Of a stretch of 11,790 bases of DNA, positions 8,635 to 11,790 are shown in pieces (positions within the stretch are counted from its first letter, which is position 1; each line of letters begins with the position of its first letter). This stretch comes from JBGPGW01 sp046349515 (lineage in GTDB: Bacteria > Pseudomonadota > Alphaproteobacteria > CADEGL01), in contig JAXMCE010000030.1 in NCBI GenBank assembly GCA_046349515.1, forward strand, positions 1 to 11,790, given 5' to 3'. The translations under genes were made by a program, and so were the position numbers. Below the pieces are notes generated by a model. It made no database searches. It saw only the letters and a list, made by a program, of their open reading frames with translations, and had not been told where the DNA came from.

Positions 8635-9882
8635 TCAGCTCTCGCGGCTCAAGCGCGGCTCGCCGAAGAGGTAGCCCTGGCCGAAATCGACCGGCTGATC
8701 GAGAAGCTCGAGAAGCATGGGCTCCGATTCGACCTTCTCGACGATGAGGTCGATGCGGTGGCGATCGAGCGAGGACTTGAGCGCCTCGAGGTCGACGGGG
8801 CCTCGGCCGTTGGCGGCATCGAGCACCTGCCGGGCGCCGATCTTGACGAAGGCCACGTGCCGCGCCGCAAGCTCGGCCGCATCGAGATCCACATCCTCCA
8901 CCTGATCCATGGAGAAGCGGAATCCCGCCGCGGCCAGACGATCGAGCTCGCGCATCAACTTGACGTCCCGCCCCATCACCTCGGCCTGGCTGAACTCGAA
9001 GTAGAGATTCTGCGACAGCTCGTCGTTGTGGAGCATGAAGTCGGTGAAATCCTTGAGGAAGCTCTTGTCCTCGAGCGTGTGCGGCGAGATGTGGCAGAAG
9101 AAGCCAACGTTGAAGCGGCGTTCCTGCGTCTTGCGCACGAGCTGCACGCACCGGAAGAGCAGCAGGTTGTCGATGGCGGAGATGAGACCTTCGCGCTCGG
9201 CAATCGAGAGATATTGGCTCGGCAGGAGAAGCTTGCCGTCGGCCGTGCGGATGCGCGAGAAGCACTCGAAGAAACGCCGTCGCCGCTGCGGGAGGCTCAC
9301 GATCGGCTGCAGGTAGAGGTCGACGCGATCGGCGCTCAAGGCATCACGGACAGCATCGAGGACATGCTTCTCGTCGAGGTCGAGCGCGGTTCCGGGCGCG
9401 GGTCGCGGCCGAAGTTCCGTGACCGACGCACTCCCATCGCTGCCATTCACCACGGCGCGGCGCTCCTCGATGACCTCGTGGGCGCCACTGCGCTCATGGA
9501 CGATCTCATCGACGAGGCGGCGAAGCATCTGCACCTCGCCCTTCATCACGTCGATCTCCCGCGTGGGGGGACGCGTGCGCTTGCGGGCCGCCACTTCGAG
9601 CGCTTCATGGAGAAGCTTGAGTTCGGCGCGGGCGCGGCTCAGCTCGCCGAGGACGTGGGCGCCGGCCTTGCGTTGGGCCTCGATCTCGCGATTGAAGCGC
9701 CGGCCGTCCATCCGGCGGCTGATCGTCTCGTGGGCGACCATGCCGGTCATCAGCGTGAGCGCGCCCATGAGAAGCGAGGTGGTCGATGCGACCGTTCCGG
9801 AGAGAAGCGGCAGGCCCAGCCCCACGACCGCGGCCAGCGCGACGTAGGACAATGCGATGACGAGATGAACCACCATGGGCAT
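8635..9882 (-). CDS. Membrane-anchored degenerate EAL-domain protein, TipF-like (copy 1)
   Basis: A 415-residue protein with two N-terminal hydrophobic helices (about 5-27 and 32-52), a charged, probably coiled-coil stretch (about 58-140), a Pro-rich linker and a C-terminal EAL domain (about 170-412). The layout matches Caulobacter TipF, a c-di-GMP-binding protein of flagellum assembly. EAL positions: Glu206 in FFECFSR replaces the EAL tripeptide context; the metal-binding Asn of N-x-S-P is His264 (FCHISP); Glu296 is kept; the DD pair is D326-Q327; Lys347, Glu382 and Gln402 (GQGYLFGEP) are kept. Loss of the second Asp and the Asn argues against phosphodiesterase activity; a binding or scaffold role is inferred. 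ATG at 9882 has no Shine-Dalgarno. It is a tandem paralogue of the gene 87 bases upstream. Confidence 0.9.
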   Translation of the reverse strand: MPMVVHLVIALSYVALAAVVGLGLPLLSGTVASTTSLLMGALTLMTGMVAHETISRRMDGRRFNREIEAQRKAGAHVLGELSRARAELKLLHEALEVAARKRTRPPTREIDVMKGEVQMLRRLVDEIVHERSGAHEVIEERRAVVNGSDGSASVTELRPRPAPGTALDLDEKHVLDAVRDALSADRVDLYLQPIVSLPQRRRRFFECFSRIRTADGKLLLPSQYLSIAEREGLISAIDNLLLFRCVQLVRKTQERRFNVGFFCHISPHTLEDKSFLKDFTDFMLHNDELSQNLYFEFSQAEVMGRDVKLMRELDRLAAAGFRFSMDQVEDVDLDAAELAARHVAFVKIGARQVLDAANGRGPVDLEALKSSLDRHRIDLIVEKVESEPMLLELLDQPVDFGQGYLFGEPRLSRES

Positions 9883-9935
9883 GGGAGGAGAGCGGCCTCG
9901 GCTGGGTGCGACCCCCGAAGTTTGGGCGGGAGCCC

Positions 9936-9951
9936 TTGAGATAGGGTTAAC
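9936..9951 (+). promoter_or_regulatory. CtrA-like box before EAL copy 1
   Basis: TTGA-GATAGGG-TTAAC differs by one base from the CtrA consensus TTAA-N7-TTAA(C) known from Caulobacter and other alphaproteobacteria. It lies in the 9883-9969 gap, 54 bases before the start at 9882. A matching one-mismatch box precedes the paralogue. No other feature is clear in this gap apart from a weak GGGC/GCCC stem. Binding is inferred. Confidence 0.4.
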
Positions 9952-9969
9952 GCTTCGTTCGCATGCGGC

Positions 9970-11355
9970 TCAGCGATCCTGGCTCATCACCGGCTCGCCA
10001 AGGAGATAGCCCTGCCCGAGCGTGACGCCGTGGGCCTCGAGACCGCGAAGAACGGCCTTGGTTTCGATCCGTTCGGCCACCAGTTCGATGCCGGCGGCTT
10101 TGAGGCGTTCCTGGATCTCGCGGAGGGGGACGGTCGACGTGCCCCCGGCGGCCGCAACCAGCATGGCCCCCGGAATCTTGAGGAAGCGCACATGGCGCTC
10201 CGCCAGCGCGCGGATGTCGAGGTCGATGTCGAAGGTCGTGACGTGGTCGACCGAGAAGCGGAACCCTGCCGCGGCGAGCCGCTCGAGGTAGGCCGACGCC
10301 TCGGCTTCGATCAAGGCGAAATCGGCCTGGCGGAATTCGAAGACGAGGCCCCGCGCGAGCGCGCGATTGTTGGCAAGGAGACCCGCGAACTCCTCGAGGA
10401 AGACGCGGTCCCTCAAGGTCGAGGGCGAGATGTTGCAGAAGAAGCCGATGTCGAGGTTCCGTGCCTGTAGCTTCCGGATGAGCTGGACGCAGCGCAGGAG
10501 AAGCACGTTGTCGATTGTGCTGGTCAGCCCCGTTCGTTCTGCGACCGGCAGGTACTGTTGCGGGAAAATGAGCGTCCCCTCGGCCGTGCGCAGGCGGGAA
10601 TAACACTCGAAGAAGCGGCGCCGACGCTCGGGCAACGAGACGACCTGCTGGAGGTAGAGCTCGACCCGATCAGCCGTCAACGCCTCCCGGATCGTGTGAA
10701 GGACCGCGATGTCGCCGGGCTTGGGAGTCGGGCGCGGCTCTGCGGACCGTGTGGCGGCGCTCTCCCCCTCCGGCCGCTCGAACGACATCGGTTGGTCGAG
10801 CGGGACCGGGTGGTCGACGGGGACCGAGTCCGGAATGACAGGCTCCGCGGCCACGGTGCCCGGCACGAGTTGACCAAGCGCGTCCAGGCCCACGGGCGAG
10901 CGCGAGAGCGCCCCGTGCGCGTCGGCCTGCGTCATGATCTTGTCCATCATCTTGCGCAGGAGCTGCATCTCGCCCCTGATCTGCGCCACTTCGGGCGCGG
11001 CATCGTTGGGCAAGCGCCGGCTCGAGGCTTCGAGCGATTCGCGAAGGGCATCGATCTCGAGCCGCGCATGGGTGCGCTCGCGCTCCGCATCGGCCAATGA
11101 GCGGCTCTGCTTGACGACGGCCTTGGCAAGCATGCGCTCGCGCTCGTGTCGGCGGATGAGTTCGTGAAGGAAGGCACCCGTCAACAAGACGACCGCGCCC
11201 CAAAGCTGGGCGATTGCGGGGCTGACCGACCGCGCGGCAGCAGGCAGCACCACGGCGATGGCCGCCGCGGCGCTGACATAGGCGATGATGCCGACGAGAT
11301 GCGGCAGCCGGCGATTCGACACGGGGCAGGCCCTACCGTTGCGGGATGACGACAC
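9970..11355 (-). CDS. Membrane-anchored degenerate EAL-domain protein, TipF-like (copy 2)
   Basis: A 461-residue paralogue of the next gene with the same plan: two hydrophobic helices (about 20-40 and 46-66), a predicted coiled coil (about 68-145), a longer Pro/Glu-rich linker (about 150-212) and the EAL domain (about 215-458). Shared runs with copy 1 include RRRRFFEC, ISPxTL, AAAGFRFS and GQGYLxGEP. Catalytic positions: Glu250 (FFECYSR), Asn308 kept (FCNISP), Glu340, then D370-H371 in place of DD, Lys393, Glu428 and Gln448. With the second Asp lost it is probably not an active c-di-GMP phosphodiesterase but may still bind the nucleotide, as known for TipF. GTG start at 11355 with GGAAGGA 7 bases upstream; a later GTG (Val12) has a weaker site. 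It lies 60 bases after pyrD on the same strand. Confidence 0.9.
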   Translation of the reverse strand: MSSSRNGRACPVSNRRLPHLVGIIAYVSAAAAIAVVLPAAARSVSPAIAQLWGAVVLLTGAFLHELIRRHERERMLAKAVVKQSRSLADAERERTHARLEIDALRESLEASSRRLPNDAAPEVAQIRGEMQLLRKMMDKIMTQADAHGALSRSPVGLDALGQLVPGTVAAEPVIPDSVPVDHPVPLDQPMSFERPEGESAATRSAEPRPTPKPGDIAVLHTIREALTADRVELYLQQVVSLPERRRRFFECYSRLRTAEGTLIFPQQYLPVAERTGLTSTIDNVLLLRCVQLIRKLQARNLDIGFFCNISPSTLRDRVFLEEFAGLLANNRALARGLVFEFRQADFALIEAEASAYLERLAAAGFRFSVDHVTTFDIDLDIRALAERHVRFLKIPGAMLVAAAGGTSTVPLREIQERLKAAGIELVAERIETKAVLRGLEAHGVTLGQGYLLGEPVMSQDR

Positions 11356-11365
11356 GGCAGTGTCC

Positions 11366-11400
11366 TTCCAAGGGTTTTATGGATCGTTAACCGTTTGGAA
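11366..11400. repeat. Imperfect inverted repeat in the leader of EAL copy 2
   Basis: TTCCAA (11366-11371) and TTGGAA (11395-11400) are complementary, and inside them GGTT (11373-11376) pairs with AACC (11389-11392). One outer arm overlaps the Shine-Dalgarno GGAAGGA (complement of 11363-11369) of the EAL gene, and the CtrA-like box forms much of the loop. It could fold in the message and lower translation, or mark the end of the pyrD transcript. Function is unproven. Confidence 0.3.
11376..11391 (+). promoter_or_regulatory. CtrA-like box before EAL copy 2
   Basis: TTTA-TGGATCG-TTAAC has one mismatch to TTAA-N7-TTAA(C). It lies in the 60-base gap between the pyrD stop and the GTG at 11355, starting 21 bases upstream of that codon. 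It has the same orientation and the same kind of mismatch (third base of the first half-site) as the box at 9936-9951. A CtrA role is inferred; ctrA itself is not in the window. Confidence 0.4.
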
Positions 11401-11415
11401 TGCTTGAGCGCATCC

Positions 11416-11790
11416 TCAGCGGTGATCGGCCCCGACGGCCGCCGTCACGGTCGAAAATCTGTCCCGCTGGAGGCACTGGACCAGCTCGCGCTTGAGGGAC
11501 GCGACGAGGCCCGGGCCGTGGTAGACGAGCGCCGTGTAGAGCTGGACGAGCGAGGCACCAGCGCGAATCTTCGCATACGCATCGGCGCCGCTCGCGATCC
11601 CGCCGACTCCGATGAGGGGAATGCGCCCGCCCGTTCGGCGATAGATGTCGCCCAGCACCTCCGTCGACAGCGCGAAGAGCGGCCGGCCCGAGAGGCCGCC
11701 GGCTTCGCCCGCCCATCGGCTCTTAAGTCCGGCGGGACGGCTCGTCGTCGTGTTGCCGATGATGAGGCCGTCGACCGCCGCCTCCTCGGC
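11416..11790 (-). CDS. pyrD: Dihydroorotate dehydrogenase, class 2, C-terminal part (5' end outside window)
   Basis: PyrD oxidises dihydroorotate to orotate in pyrimidine synthesis. Class 2 enzymes sit on the inner face of the cytoplasmic membrane and pass electrons to quinone through FMN. The 124 visible residues run from the window edge to TGA at 11416-11418. They include VDGLIIGNTTTSRP (6-19), AGEAGGLSGRPLF (27-39), LIGVGGIASGADAYAKIRAGA (60-80), LVQLYTALVYHGPGLV (81-96) and a C-terminal AVGADHR. The GVGG and YTALVYHGP elements are the FMN-phosphate binding segments of the class 2 type. The GTG at 11658 is internal, since clear family similarity continues upstream to base 11790. The EAL gene follows 60 bases later on the same strand. 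Confidence 0.96.
   Translation of the reverse strand, partial: AEEAAVDGLIIGNTTTSRPAGLKSRWAGEAGGLSGRPLFALSTEVLGDIYRRTGGRIPLIGVGGIASGADAYAKIRAGASLVQLYTALVYHGPGLVASLKRELVQCLQRDRFSTVTAAVGADHR

Noticed and set aside
7676..9265. Extended 529-codon - strand frame reading into the HAD gene
   Set aside because: The N-terminal 229 codons overlap EAL copy 1 in another frame and are Arg/Ala-rich nonsense. HAD similarity begins near the ATG at 8578.
8590..9939. A 449-codon + strand frame opposite EAL copy 1
   Set aside because: Antisense shadow of a gene with clear EAL-domain conservation; the composition is typical of reverse-frame translation and no domain is visible.

Overview
The window is GC-rich (roughly two thirds G+C by eye) and reads as an alphaproteobacterial chromosome. 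The evidence is an aerobic-type cobaltochelatase CobT followed by rpmB, a class 2 PyrD, a class IIA HAD protein of the kind common in this class, and TipF-like degenerate EAL proteins. No mobile element, integrase, tRNA, rRNA or CRISPR was seen. Base composition looks even throughout, so this seems to be core chromosome rather than an island. No gap between genes exceeds 300 bases.

Layout. Only cobT (1-1035, 3' part) is on the + strand; every other gene is on the - strand. cobT converges on rpmB (1184-1471), which has its own likely promoter. Beyond it, in transcription order, lies a methylmalonyl-CoA block: methylmalonyl-CoA mutase (6773 to 4626), an Atm1/HMT-type half ABC exporter (4592 to 2739), and the MeaB GTPase chaperone of the mutase (2606 to 1596). 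Upstream of this block is a TetR-family regulator (7595 to 7053). Further upstream are a class IIA HAD phosphatase-like protein (8578 to 7676), two tandem paralogous membrane-anchored degenerate EAL proteins (9882 to 8635 and 11355 to 9970), and the 3' part of pyrD (11790 to 11416).

Function. The mutase converts (R)-methylmalonyl-CoA to succinyl-CoA with adenosylcobalamin, and MeaB guards cofactor loading. An exporter coded between the two is unexpected. A 16-bp near-palindrome occurs twice with 12/16 identity: once in front of tetR and once over the -10 of a good sigma-70-type promoter facing the mutase gene. This suggests the TetR protein represses itself and the mutase/exporter/meaB block.

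The two EAL proteins share the layout of Caulobacter TipF (two N-terminal membrane helices, coiled coil, degenerate EAL). Both have lost the second Asp of the DD motif, and one also has His in place of the metal-binding Asn. Each has a one-mismatch CtrA-like box (TTNA-N7-TTAAC) upstream. They are probably c-di-GMP effectors for polar or flagellar functions rather than phosphodiesterases. Nothing here is clearly a wholly new system; the shared operator, the transporter insertion and the paired EAL proteins are the points worth testing.
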